Part shown: positions 41,760 through 53,014 of the stretch, piece by piece
How the letters are laid out: every line of letters starts with the position of its first letter
Position numbering within the stretch: position 1 is the first letter of the stretch
DNA from: Lumbricus terrestris
Lineage: Eukaryota; Annelida; Clitellata; Crassiclitellata; Lumbricidae
Assembly (NCBI GenBank): GCA_949752735.1
Contig: OX457047.1
Span: forward strand, 8,472,855 to 8,536,854
DNA length: 64,000 nucleotides
Direction: 5' to 3'
Made by a program: the position numbers and the translations under genes
Notes under the pieces: model-generated
Told to the model about the DNA's origin: nothing
Database searches by the model: none
Seen by the model: only the letters and a program-made list of their open reading frames with translations

Positions 41760-42190
41760 ATAATTATTATTAATAATTTAAGAAAAGAAGACGAACAAAG
41801 ACTGTTGGTGGCAGAGATGAGCTGGCTGAGGAGAATCATAGAAAGAAGCACGGGAGAGAAGATCAGAAATGAAAAAAAAAGAAGAACTAGGATCCGACGA
41901 AAACATTATAGAAAAAAAATCAAGAAGAGAAGACTCTGATGGTTCGATCATGTGAGAAGAATGACGGGACAAAGACTACCAAACGCTGCACTGCATGTAC
42001 ATGTAGAGGGACGCAGCAGAGAGGGAAACAGAAGCAGAGAGGGAAACAGCGAAAGACTTGGAAGGGTAACATCAACGAAGACCTGAGGGAGAAAGGCACA
42101 AGCTTAGCCGAGATCGAAAAAACAGTCAAGAACAGGGCGCTTATTGTTACTGGCAGGAAAATAGCCCTTATACAGACTCCATATAATTGT
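41760..42190 (+). pseudogene. LINE RT C-terminal fragment 1 of a tandem pair
   Basis: Reading pieces EDEQRLLVAEMSWLRRIIER, then after a stop at 41938-41940 WFDHVRRMTGQRLPNAAL and a TWKGNINEDLREKGTSLAEI ending. This is a LINE ORF2 C-terminus with the common 'RRLRWFGHV.RM...R.P' pattern. It is broken by a stop and frameshifts. Confidence 0.7.
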
Positions 42191-42297
42191 TTTAAAGGTG
42201 CCCAATTGACACTGCAACTCGAGGCTACTATTACGCGAATACAGACTACTGACAAGATAATTACATCTTTAACATCGGGGGCGACGAGCCTTAATTG

Positions 42298-43035
42298 TTT
42301 ATTTATTAGGAGCACATGAACATACCGTTCAGAAGAATTGGGATAGCCAGAGGAATACTACAGGTGCTGGGTAAGGTTTGGAGCTCGAAGGAAATAGGAA
42401 AAGCCACAAAAGTTCAGATGTATGAGACATTGGTGCTGAGTGCATTGCTGTACAATTCGGAGACTTGGACACTAAGGAAAGCACAGAAGCAGCGGCTGAG
42501 GGTTTTTGAAATGACGTGCCTAAGAAAGATAGAAGGTGTCACGAGAAGGGATAGAATAAGGAATACAGAGATATATAGCAGACTGAATATTCGGCATGAT
42601 ATAATACACAAAATCCAGAGCAAACGGCTACGCTACTTTGGCCATGTAACCAGAATGCGGGACGAGAGATACCCAAAGATAGCGGTCAACGGATATGTGC
42701 ATGGAAAAAGGAAAAAAGGGAAGACCAAAGAAGAGGTGGTTCGACATGATACAAGAGGACAGTCGGGAGATACAAGAGGCTACACACAAAGCTCAAGAAA
42801 GAGAGAAGTGGAGATTTTCCATAGTTGGGCGGCTGTCACGTGCGAAAGCATCGTCAAAGCCATAAGTCAAGTAAGTCAAGAACATACCGTTAAACATAGT
42901 TATTTATTTATTAGGAGCGCATAAACATGCCGTTAAACACATTTATTTATTTATTAGGAGCGCATAAACATGCCGTTAAACATATTTATTTATTTATTTA
43001 TTAGGAGCACGTAAACATGCCGATATTTATTTATA
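42298..43035 (+). repeat. Minisatellite, unit near 45 bp, flanking a LINE fragment
   Basis: Three units at about 42897-43035 built on ATTTATTTATTAGGAGCGCA followed by AACATGCCGTTAAACA. One further unit, TTTATTAGGAGCACATGAAC, lies at 42300-42325 on the other side of RT fragment 2. Confidence 0.8.
42316..42885 (+). pseudogene. LINE RT C-terminal fragment 2 of a tandem pair
   Basis: A 203-codon ORF. The first 135 codons are the end of a reverse transcriptase: SALLYNSETWTLRKAQKQRL, FEMTCLRKIEGVTRRDRIRN, HKIQSKRLRYFGHVTRMRDE. At about 42720 the frame shifts; the original ending continues in another frame as PKKRWFDMIQEDSREI and EREKWRFSIVGRLSRA, so the last 65 codons of the ORF are out of frame. 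RT palm motifs are absent (5' truncation). Confidence 0.8.
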
Positions 43036-43039
43036 TTTC

Positions 43040-43652
43040 TGCGGAATTAATCTGAAGAAAGAGCGGTAGCCGATTTCACTCCCTGGGTGCAGAGGCATGG
43101 AAAGCAAGGAAAGCACGCAAGCTCATAACTGCTTTGCATCGAGGTTTTCAATTGTGAACCATTCTGATAGCACACACGCTATCCTCAACGCCCTCTGTTC
43201 CTGTTTACTATGTTTACAAGATGTGGTGGAAACCCATCTCCAACATAGTTATCCATTAACCGCCCGTGTTTAATAAAGTCGAAAGCAAATGTCTCTGTTG
43301 TTATAAGCTTTGAAAAACCCACGCATCCATCCAATTGTCTGGTTGTGAAGTCATTATTCTCGTTGTTTTATTTGCATGATTCAAGTTTCTGCATTTCTTT
43401 ATGCTCTGGCCTAAAGCAACGAAAACCAATCATGCATTTGTGAAGTTCACGGTTTTCGACTCATAAGCTAGCCTACTCTACATCGTGACACCGACATCCT
43501 CTTCCTCTACCTGTATTTCGGCCTGATAGCCTACCACCAGGGAAGGCCCACGTGAAAGTGGAGGAGCTCGCCTAAAACAATTGACATGTGAACAAATTTC
43601 GCGAGAAATGTTTCAACTATTTTGTTTAAAACCACATCCAAACTCTACTCAC
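43040..43652. other. No gene seen
   Basis: Only a decayed family H copy at 43288-43335. Confidence 0.5.
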
Positions 43653-45934
43653 CAGGGGCGGATCCAGGAATTTTCGAAGGGGGGGCCAAAAAATTTTGGG
43701 CTGGGGTCGGAAAATTTTTCGTTGATCTTTCGCTGAAAAATCTGATGAACTTTTTTAGTCGTTTTTGGCCGAAACCAGAGTTTAATTTAGCCCCCACCTC
43801 TGGGGGGATTGAGGTTTCCGGATTGGTAGATAATTGACCGTCTGGAAGACAATCTTGAGGTGCGCAGCGCCGAGAGTGGTAGGGGAGGGGTGTGGGGAGG
43901 GGACACCAGAAACTTTTTGAATTTTCACATTGCAATGGTAGCATTTTAAGCTGTTATCTTAACAAAATAGCTGTACTTTTCAGTGCTTATAAGAGTGCCA
44001 TAAGGTCTAAATAAATATAGACTTTACTTAAAAACTTTTTTCACGAAAACTAGATGTTCTTTTTTAAGTAATCCGCCGGAAACCTTCAAAACGGGTGTTC
44101 AATTTTCCTTTCCAAAAAACTGATGATAATTTTTCGTCTAAAAAGAGTGATGACTTTTTGGTCTTCCGTGCGAAATTTTCAAAAAGAAGTGTTCAATTTA
44201 GAATCCCAAAAAACTTATGACTTTTTGTAGTCATCCGTGCGAAATCTTAAAAAAGGTGTTTAATTTTTCGTCTAAAAAGAGTGATGACTTTTTGGTCTTG
44301 CGTGCGAAATTTTCAAAAAGAGGTGTTCAATTTAGAATCCCAAAAAACTGATGACTTTTTGCAGTCATCCGTGCGAAATCTTAAAAAGGCGTTTAATTTT
44401 TCGTCTAAAAAGAGTGATGACTTTTTATTCTTCCGTGCGAAATTTTCAAAAAAGGTGTTTAATTTCGCATCCCAAGAAACTGATGACTTTTGTAGTCATC
44501 CGTGCGAAATCTTAAAAAAGGTGTTTAATTTTTCGTCTAAAAAGAGTGTTGACTTTTTAGTCTCACGTGCGAAATTTTCAAAAAAGGTGTTCAATTTAGA
44601 ATAAAAGAACTGATGACCTTTTGTAGTCATCCGTGCGAAATCTTAAAAAGGTGTTTAATTTTTCGTCTAAAAAGAGTGATTACTTTTTATTCTTCCGTGC
44701 GAAATTTTCAAAAAAGGTGTTTAATTTCGCATCCCAAGAAACTGATGACTTTTGTAGTCATCCGTGCGAAATCTTAAAATAGGTGTTTAATTTTTCGTCT
44801 AAAAAGAGTGTTGACTTTTTAGTCTCACGTGCAAAATTTTCAAAAAAAGGTGTTCAATTTAGAATAAAAAAACTGATGACCTTTTGTAGTCATCCGTGCG
44901 AAATCTTAAAAAAGGTGTTTAATTTTTCGTCTAAAAAGAGCGATGACTTTTTAGTCTTCCTTGCGAAATTTTCAAAAAAGGTGTTTTATTTCGCATCCCA
45001 AAAAACTGATGACTTTTAGTAGTCTTCTGTGCGAAATCTTAAAAAAGGTGTTTAATTTTTCGTCTAATAGGAGTGATGACTTTTTAGTCTTCCGTGCGAA
45101 ATTTTAAAAAAAATTGTTCAATTCAGCATCCCAAGAAACTGATGACTTTTTGTAGTCATCCGTACTTAATCTTTAAAAAGGTGTTTAATTTTTCGTCTAA
45201 AAAGAGCGATGACATTTTATTCTTCCGTGCGAAATTTTAAAAAAAGGTGTTCAATTTCGCTTCCCAAAAACTTATGAATTTTTAGTGAACCGTCCGAAAT
45301 CTTCAAAAAGGTGTTCAATTTTTCTTCTAAAAAACTGATGACTTTTTAAGACTAGAATAAATAAAATACTTCCCACTACTGAATGAAATATAGTAAGATA
45401 TAAATATAAACAAGGAGTAAACATGTGTTATCATTCACCGCATTTTCTTGCACATATAGACTAAACTCAAAACTTAACATGTTTCGCCTTGAAATTTGTT
45501 GGCATCTGTAAAAAAATAAATTACATCCCAAACACTGTTGTTAGTGTTAACTTGATTTGTAATTAATAGTTAGTTGTACTTAGTTATAATTGTGTTTATT
45601 GGTGTTAATGCTTTTAAAATTTACTACGAATATATACACGAATAACATACATTGCATGCCATAAATCTTAGTTGGATACTGTTGAAAGATTGTTTCATTT
45701 CGATGCTTTATATAAAGACAATGCAATTGCGTGAGAGACTTAGATTAGATTTTAATTACATTTATACATTATTTTTATTATAGATTTTAATTACATTTAT
45801 ACATTAATTCTCCTGTGCATGACTGACACCCTGAAATTTTTTTTTCGGCCACCATGGATGGGGGCCACGTCCCATGTGATTTGAAATGGGGGGGGGGCAT
45901 GGCCGGATTGGCCCCCCCCCTGGATCCGCCCCTG
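43653..45934. mobile_element. Non-autonomous hAT-type element with internal tandem array, copy B
   Basis: A 2,282-bp relative of 21184-23246 in the same orientation, with termini CAGGGGCGGATCCAGG and CCTGGATCCGCCCCTG (perfect inverted repeats). The flanking duplication CTACTCAC is exact (43645-43652, 45935-45942). The array (44130-45340) has about nine units near 134 bp, one more than copy A. The ORFs within it simply translate the array in repeated form (SSKKSDDFL, KFSKKVFN) and are not taken as genes. Confidence 0.92.
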
Positions 45935-45942
45935 CTACTCAC

Positions 45943-46324
45943 ACTCTCCCAAAATCTCTCGTTTCTGTCCTTCCTTTGCGCAAAGTTCATTTTATGAATA
46001 GACGTCACCAAATCGCTAAAAGTAAAAGCCAGGGACTTTGTCGTCTGCTTGACCACCATATGGTAACAGCAAAGGGGAAAAACATTAATGGTTCACGGAA
46101 TATTCAAGCTGTCGACGCACGTCAACCAGAAAGCCAATCCAAGAAAGATGTCTCGGAGCAGAAATGTTGGATTTGTAATAATTTATGGTTAAATTAGAAC
46201 ACCTTTTATTGGCTATTTATAATAATTTATAGATCTCACTTTTGCTAAGTTTGTAAGATTTAGCGATCTGGTTATTCTATCACTGTCACAATAAAAATGC
46301 CACAATCTCTGTAGTTGCTCATCA
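45943..46324. other. Weak ORF tail to 46197; otherwise no gene
   Basis: About 80 codons past the hAT end stay open (RKVHFMNRRHQIAKSK to SEQKCWICNN) and have a coding-like composition, but there is no motif or homologous copy to support a gene. Confidence 0.25.
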
Positions 46325-46530
46325 ATTCAAGAGCTGTATTATGCCAAACAAATTTTTCTCAAGGGAAACGGCCTCTGTTTGTCATAAGCCCTCGTCAAAT
46401 CTGCACCAACTCTGTCTCATTTGCAGAAATACATGCAGCAATCTATCTGCTATCGCCGAATTCATTCTACCAACACTAGTGAACTTAAAGATAAGATAAG
46501 ATAAGAATATTCTTTAATAATTATACCAAT
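46325..46530 (+). repeat. Family H copy and (AAGAT)n LINE tail
   Basis: 46325-46405 has the loop GGCCTCTGTTTGTCATA and the stem AAGGG...CCCTCG. (GATAA)n at 46491-46506 adjoins the 3' end of a minus-strand LINE. Confidence 0.65.
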
Positions 46531-46719
46531 TGCTATCCGCATTTTGGTGTACAGACATGTTATAATAAACAAACATACATCATTTCTATATCCATTCAAT
46601 GTCAAATGTTTTAAAACAGCACAAAATTCTAAATCCAAAAACAATATAAATATGTTCTTTTACAGACAAACAATCTATGCTGCTCTTTTATTTATATTGT
46701 AATACATTTAAATACAATA

Positions 46720-47016
46720 CAGCATTCTCGTTTAAAACGATTTCCTCGTTATCTTATCCGCCCTAGGGATAATTCGGCCATGTAGTCTTGGCCTCATGGA
46801 ATAAGGCTGGGGCCTCAATGGTGGGAGGAGTGGGTGTAGCACATGTCCTTGATTAAGCAGGAGGGCAGCGAAGAGCCTCCCGTCCACTGTTCTACACAGC
46901 TCCTCGAAGGTAGGATTGTCCTCAGGAAGATAGCGCAGTCGGATCAAACGGTAGGTTCTTCGTCGATCCAACAAGTAAGGAAAGAGGGCTATGAAGTCCT
47001 GATACAATAAGATCAT
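46720..47016 (-). pseudogene. LINE RT C-terminus, YSMRPR type
   Basis: The 94-codon minus ORF has NPTFEELCRTVDGRLFAALL, then HVLHPLLPPLRPQPYSMRPR and a KSF ending. The order LLPP...Y.LRPR.H...P...F is a recurring LINE ORF2 terminus; a second copy is at 57344-57620. Only the extreme C-terminus survives. Confidence 0.55.
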
Positions 47017-47189
47017 GATGAATGTAACATGGACGTCTGTCCATGTGTGTGTTGATCGACTTCCAATAGTTGTCGCTAAGCCATCGAACTCCCGAAGGCG
47101 TAGTGTAATAAATATTATTATGCTTAGACACTTTCAAATCAGGTTCTCCTAATGCCTGTTAAATTTTAGTCAAATTAATTTTCATAATA

Positions 47190-47345
47190 GTGCTGTAACA
47201 TGACAAACCAATATTTGTCGAGGACAACGACCTCTGTTGTCATAAGCCCTCATCAAATCTCGATACATACCCAGCTTCATTCCCCGCCACTAGTTGCACT
47301 CTGCTGGTGTCAGTCTCAGGCCGGGACAAGGAGGAGGGAGTAGCC
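47190..47345 (+). repeat. Family H copy and partial GGAGGAGGGCG repeat
   Basis: 47190-47270 has the stem CGAGGAC...GCCCTCAT, weakened by two changes. 47283-47345 ends in ACAAGGAGGAGGGAG. Confidence 0.6.
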
Positions 47346-47562
47346 AATGCCTTCTCGGTTGTTGGTCCGTTCACATGGAATGGGCTCCCGCTTGCACTAC
47401 GCATACTAAATAAAGGAATAATTTGCCTGCTTTCTACATGTACCAGTCGATCAAGACCTATCTTTTTAGCTGTGGATGGGCTGGGAGCGCATCTGAGTAG
47501 ACTTCTTGTTGTGGCGCTATATTAATTTTCGGAATGAATGAATGAATGAATGAATGAATAAT
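47345..47562 (+). pseudogene. L2/CR1-like RT C-terminus
   Basis: NAFSVVGPFTWNGLPLALR, then SRPIFLAVDGLGAHLSRLLV, overlays the tail GGGAGCGCATCTGAGTAG and GGCGCTATATTAAT, followed by (GAAT)n. It is the same ending as 36675-36860. Confidence 0.7.
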
Positions 47563-48370
47563 TTGTTATCACACAATGGCTTTAAGTCAGTCGAGCAAGT
47601 CGATCATTCATTAAGTCAATGTATTAAACAGTAATCGGGTGTGCATCATGTATCGCCTGTGTCCGTCTTTCATTCTGGGTCAGTTCGTATGCATCTCCAT
47701 CGCTTGTTGTCTGTCTTTCTGTCTGTCTGTATGCCTGTATGCCTGTTGGTCTGTGAATCTGTCTGACTGTATGTCTACCTGTCTCCTTGTATCTCTGTTT
47801 GCATATCTGTATAAAGTGTATATTCGTGTGTCAGTGAATCAGCGAGTCAGTCAATCCTTAAGCCAATCAGTCAGTAATTCAGAAATTTCAGTCCTTCAGT
47901 CAGTCAGTCAGTTAATCAGATATCTTGTCAGCAAGTGCGTTACTAAATCAAGAATCAAACAGTTAATCAGTGAATCGACGTCTTTTCAATTTCAACGATC
48001 AAGTGAGTTTGTTGAATGCATCTTATAGATGTCTTTTGTATTTTTAGATGATAAATATCAGAATGTGAATCAATCAGTCAGCCCCTAAATAAATCATTCG
48101 ACCAATCAGTGTGCAAGTTGTCTTTCAATTCCAGGATGAATATTACCATCTGTTGAAAGCGATACAAAAGAAGAGGGTGGAGGTTTCTACTGAGCTAAAG
48201 TGTGTGCCCGTTGTTCCGAAATCTTAGAGCTTCAAATTTTCAGCATTTCGTTCTCTTTACTAAATCAATCACCTGAAACGTAACATATTATTATCGACTA
48301 GCTTTATCTTAAACTGGCGTATTTCAGATTCATAATTTTGTTTTATTAATTTACGAGAAAAGATTGCAGA
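47563..48370. other. Low-complexity (CTGT)n and (CAGT)n sequence
   Basis: Degenerate CTGT-type repeats at 47700-47800 switch to AGTC/ATCAGT-type repeats at 47830-48110. The 129-codon ORF at 47639 is the translation of this sequence and not a gene. Confidence 0.7.
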
Positions 48371-48800
48371 TTGTATTGTATTGTATTGTAGCTGAACCAT
48401 TTATAAAGCGCTTCTCGCAGCAAGAGCCTTTCATAAGCGCTCCGAGTGCGTTCAATCCCTAGAAAACAGGCAAGTTTTGAAACGAGAGAAAGACGAGCAA
48501 AGACTACAAGAGAGGGTAGCAGAGCGAACTGATGGGGGAAGCCCATAACACTAGGGGGGGGGACCAATGCAGGCAAGTGATCTGGATTGAGCCATGGCGG
48601 TCCTGACTCGAGGAACAAAGTGGTCAAGCCGATCAGAGGACCTAAGAGGACGCAGTGAAGTGGCATAAAGGGGGCGAAGTATATGATCACACAGATACTT
48701 CGGAGCAAGACCCAATTGAGACTAAAGGACCAAAATCAGGACTTTAAATTGTATGCGGACCGAGAGTGGAAGCCACTGAGTTTGTTCAGTCATGCATGCA
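48371..48800 (-). repeat. LINE/SINE 3' end with (AATAC)n tail
   Basis: Minus strand: CGGAGCGCTTATGAAAGG to AGAAGCGCTTTATAAATGG, then (ATACA)n. The stem here is AGCGCTT/AAGCGCT. The upstream 48430-48700 segment is open on the minus strand (120 codons), but its product is not recognisable. Confidence 0.5.
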
Positions 48801-49481
48801 GAGAATCTATTTTGTAGGTAAGAGATAGCTAAAGAGCGCATCAGATCAATATATAACATATTATCCGCTGATATAAAGGTGTCTAAATGGCCCGAACCAT
48901 AATTTTAAATTGCACAACGTCTCGTTTTTAACGCGAGTCATAAAGTTATCAGTAAGCAGTGCCGTTTCGATTAAAGAAACCATGTCGCCTTGACTTCTAT
49001 TACTCGCTTCCTTATAAATCCTTTGGAGTCAGCATCACTGTAAGGTCTGCATTAAACAATCAACCGTTTATGCAGGGTTTACTAATACGAGACTATAACA
49101 TTATCATCCGAAATTCAGATAACCTAGGTACATGAAACACATTTTAAAAGCCTTGTTCAGGGCTTTTTTAACGTGCAGTTGTACACAAATGTGCAGTTCT
49201 AAATGGATTTGTGCAGTTGTAGAAGCACTTCTGTACAGTTGAAACTGGCAAAAGCGGTCATTGTCCTCCAATTGGAAGTAATTTATCATGGATGATGGGG
49301 ATGAAAGAACGGGTTGTGCAGTTATAAAAATTCCTTAAACAGCATTGGCCTTGTTCCTGCATGTATGGTATAGTGGAATAAAGGTCATTAAATGATCTGC
49401 CAGAACAGGTCGCCAAACTCCAGTTCGTTCCATTCTCGTGCTCTGGTGATGCCAGTCTCCAGCCTGAAGGAAGGAGGAGGG

Positions 49482-49941
49482 CAGTGGCGTAACAATAGGG
49501 TAGACTGGGTAAGACAAAGTCTAGGGGCCCCCGAGTGTAGAGGCCCCAGAGGGGCCCCCGAGTTTGCAAGACTCAGAAAAATATGTTAAGTTCCGTCAAC
49601 CCGACACGACGCGACGAGTCGGAGACGCCCAGCTCCAGCAGAGTTCTGAGTTTTGACTGAATGACTTCACACTATAGCAAAGGACTTCAACCAAACCTTA
49701 CATAGGCGGCGGGCCGTTAAGGCCAGCCGACTTAACTTCAGTCGCACATGTCATAATTGTCATTTCAGCCTTGTTAGGAACTTACAGTACTGTTTACTGT
49801 AATTTGAACTTGTATCTTGTTCATATACATCAGCATTTCAGTAAATTAATAAGTAATAATACATTTCAATAAGTACCGTAGGAAGAGGGCCCCACCTTCA
49901 TATTTTGTCTAGGGGCCCCCGAGTTCCTAGTTACGCCACTG
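49482..49941. mobile_element. 460-bp hAT-type MITE
   Basis: Termini CAGTGGCGTAAC and GTTACGCCACTG are perfect inverted repeats, flanked by the exact 8-bp duplication GAGGAGGG (49474-49481, 49942-49949). Subterminal TCTAGGGGCCCCCGAG repeats occur near both ends. The empty site is visible in the duplicate at 53205-53216 (AATGAGGAGGGCAAAG). It is non-coding. Confidence 0.95.
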
Positions 49942-50523
49942 GAGGAGGGCGAAGCTATTCGTCTCTCTAATCATAATGACACAACGCCCTTATTACCAAA
50001 GTATTTTTGCTTTGTCGACGCAATTTCTGAATAGATACACCAACTTAAAGATCTGTAAAACCTCGATAATGCAGCGTATGTCTACTGACTGACGGACGAA
50101 TGGACGAATGGACGAATGGACCGACGTAGAGAAGCAATTAAACAGGCCGAAAATCATAATGTGATTTTGAACTTATTTCTTTGAACTTATTAGGCTTTTG
50201 ATAAATTTATTCGGGTTTTTAACGATGGTCGATGATTTGTCGACGTAATATTATTCTTTCATACAATACAGAAATAGACAATTATAGCACTTTCCAACTC
50301 TTCCATTGCCAATGCAGTGATAGTGCCAGTCTAAATCCAACGTTGCGAAAGGAGGGAGACGCTAATAAGCATCGCATGGACATATTGTCGTTAAACAGTG
50401 TCTTCAGCCAGCTAAACGCATAAGATCACGTGATCACGTAGCGTCTTTATCATCTTCCTAAGAGTCCGTAATGTTTCATATTAGTACCACTGGACATAAT
50501 TATAAAGCGCCAGCTCTTGGTCA

Positions 50524-50727
50524 ATGGCAGACGGCGAATCAGATGAAGCTTCCGGTCAGGGAGGCGAATGTTTGTTTACATATAAACCGATCCTGTATCC
50601 GTCAACGTCGGATGCTTTTTCAAGAAATCCGGACGTTGCACACGAAATAATGACGAAGCTGATAGTTTGTATGTCACTCGAATCAGAGTCCTACTCTTCC
50701 CAAAACTTTCAAATTCATTTAGTATAA
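50524..50727 (+). CDS. Unidentified 67-residue ORF
   Basis: Starts MADGESDEASGQGGECLFTY; no motif. The duplicate copy at 54259 keeps the ATG and the first 19 codons (MADGEAGADSGQGGECLFT) but then hits a TAA. The DNA around both is a repeat, so this is at best a weak candidate. Confidence 0.2.
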   Translation: MADGESDEASGQGGECLFTYKPILYPSTSDAFSRNPDVAHEIMTKLIVCMSLESESYSSQNFQIHLV

Positions 50728-50869
50728 AATTTTGCGTAATTCGCTACTGCTACTATTTCTTTATTGCGCAAACACGCTGACACAGACGGAGCACTGGAGC
50801 AGTGTACAAAAGAGTCTGGGTAATATTATATTAAAGTTAGAGGAATGAATTATTATAACTGGTAGTAAT

Positions 50870-51450
50870 AGGCCTGCTGCCGTGTTGGAAAAATAAGCAC
50901 GTCCTTCTCTCGTAATTGCTCGGGCGCTTCTGCGTGAAATTCCGATTCAGTTTCCGCGCTGTTGTGGGGAGCTCTTCTGAGTAGTAATCTTGAAGAGGCG
51001 CTATAGCAAGTGTTCATACATACACACGGTCGAGTAGTTCCCAGTTCAATGGCTGTCAGAGCAGTTGACTTCACCTCTTTCTTTCTTCATGGTTGGGACT
51101 GGCACAACACTGTAGGCCTCGTCGGAATACAGTGCATTGTGCACTTTTAATTTATTGCTTCCGACGCCTTACAATTTGCAACAACCATTACTTACAGAGT
51201 ACAGCCGCTTGAGTTTCAAACATTTGAAAATTCTAAATATATATATGCTTTGTAATAAGCGATTTAAAGGTATCTAAATGGAGGATCACAAAAATGGAGA
51301 TAAATAACGATTAATTATTTTGTTTATTAACTGTACTTTTTACAGCGATAGAACAAATTCCTACGGAGTCTTGAGGGCTTATGATGGGTAGTACACATAA
51401 AAAGGCGCTATATAAAGGATTGAATGAATGAATGAATCTTGTAGCTCTTG
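50870..51450. repeat. Repeat block A, copy 3
   Basis: Matches 4430-5400: SINE-like segment with CTCGTAATTGCTCGGGCG and TTGAAGAGGCGCTATAGCAA, the GGGACTGGCAC segment and TTTAAAGGTATCTAAATGG. Confidence 0.7.
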
Positions 51451-51581
51451 TGTCTCTTCGTATAGACCTTTACTCAACGTATGTCATAAGAAGCTGTTGT
51501 CAAACTGTGGATCCATTCATCCTGTTGTCACACGAAGAAGAGGAAAAGCAACCAATCGGTGATGCCGTAAAATGACCCCCC

Positions 51582-51870
51582 CCCATTTTCACACTTTGGC
51601 AGTGCCAGTCCAATCCTGGATAAAGGAGGAGGGCGACGTTAAGGATCTGTCGTTAAAATGAAAAAGTTGCTTATTGTAAAAAAAACATGTGTGTCAATTA
51701 AGACGACGGACTGTAATCATGTGAAGAATATAATTGGCATAAGTAACTCCCTCAAAGCGCGTTCTATTTATTTATTCATTTCATAAATTTATATAGCGCC
51801 TCTTCAAGGTAGGCTTCTCAGAAGCGCTCCCGACCCAATCACGATGATCTGTGCTATAACAACTGCCAAT
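51582..51870. repeat. GGAGGAGGGCG repeat and minus-strand LINE/SINE tail
   Basis: 51582-51658 is a clear copy (TGGATAAAGGAGGAGGGCGA). 51775-51840 reads TTTATATAGCGCCTCTTCAA and AGAAGCGCTCCCGACC, the shared tail in minus orientation. Confidence 0.7.
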
Positions 51871-52000
51871 ACATACATACATTGCAATGGTCTACTTAGA
51901 CACCTTGAACCTATTCTTTCAGAATTTATAAATAATTGATTTTTCACTTAATATATCAGATGCAGCCGATGTTCAAGGCTTTTATTCCCATTTCAATTCT

Positions 52001-52905
52001 AGGACGTTTCATCCCAGGACGATTCATTCCCGGACGGTTCATCCCGGACGGTTCATCCCCGGACGATTCATCCAGTGGACGATTCATCCAGTGGACGGTT
52101 CATCCCCGGACGGTTCATCCCCGGACGGTTCATCCACAGACGATTTATAGAGCATATTAAATTTTGTTCATTAGTCGGCAGGGTCATACAACGTCTCGGT
52201 GAAGAGTAACATGTTCTATTGTTCCATCATCACCTATTAAAGTGTCGACGGCTTAGAGTTGTACGTTCAATTGGCCGTTGTTTAAAATTCTATACACCAC
52301 AGTACGAATGCCAATGAACAGTGGAATCAGCTCAGACGACAACGTTTAACAAAACGACATGGCATACGCTTTTAAGTTCGAGCAGTAGGCTACTTGTTAG
52401 AACGCTTTGAATTTTATTTCTGAATTAATTAACCGATGGCGACTTTAATTGGCCGGCAGAGTGAGACGTGCTGTTGCAGGATGCGGAAGGGCGAATGTCC
52501 TGATATATCTTAGGGCAATTGCCCATTTGTCGCGCACTTAGCATTGCGTCCACTGGGTGAATCGTCCCGGGAAGAAACGTCCTGGGATAAAACGTCCACT
52601 GGATGAAACGTCCAATGGATGAATCGTCCACTGGATGAATCGTCCGGGGATGAAACGTCCTTGGATGAAACGTCCACTGGATGAATCGTCCGGGATGAAC
52701 CGTCCGGGGATGAATCGTCCTGGGATGAAACGTCCACTGGATGAATCGTCCACTGGATGAATCGTCCGGGGATGAAACATCCTTGGATGAAACGTCCACT
52801 GGATGAATCGTCCGGGATGAACCGTCCGGGGATGAATCGTCCTGGGATGAAACGTCCACTGGATGAATCGTCCGGGATGAACCGTCCGGGGATGAAACGT
52901 CCGGA
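52001..52905. mobile_element. Inverted minisatellite pair, foldback-like element
   Basis: 52001-52145 holds about nine units of GGACGGTTCATCCCC (15-16 bp). 52546-52902 holds more than twenty units of the reverse complement (GGATGAAACGTCC with spacer). The 400 bp between are unique. Inverted arrays of short tandem units around a unique core are the build of foldback elements, including the sea-urchin TU family with its 15-bp units. No target duplication was found. The three overlapping minus-strand ORFs of 150-214 codons are translations of stop-free units in every frame. Confidence 0.65.
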
Positions 52906-53014
52906 TACCTCGATTGACTCTTGATCCATTCGCAGGATAGTCGATCCCAAAAATGAGAACGCCATCGGCCCATGCAGCCAAGAGAATGAAAATAACCAAC
53001 CAATGATAATGTTG

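Larger units (their letters stand above)
49085..50740 (+). repeat. Direct duplication, copy 1
   Basis: Colinear with 53015-54430: a start near ATTCAGATAACCTAG, then CTCGTGCTCTGGTGATGCCA, GATGATTTGTCGACGTAATA, GGAGGGAGACGCTAATAAGC and ATGGCAGACGGCGAA. Copy 1 is interrupted by a 460-bp MITE; copy 2 has its own 164-bp MITE elsewhere. Confidence 0.8.

Noticed and set aside
44281..45019. Plus-strand ORFs with SSKKSDDFL repeats
   Set aside because: They translate the hAT array; frames differ between units and copy A has no equivalent ORF.
47639..48028. 129-codon ORF with apparent membrane-like N-terminus
   Set aside because: Low-complexity CTGT and CAGT repeats give the Cys/Ser/Leu-rich sequence.
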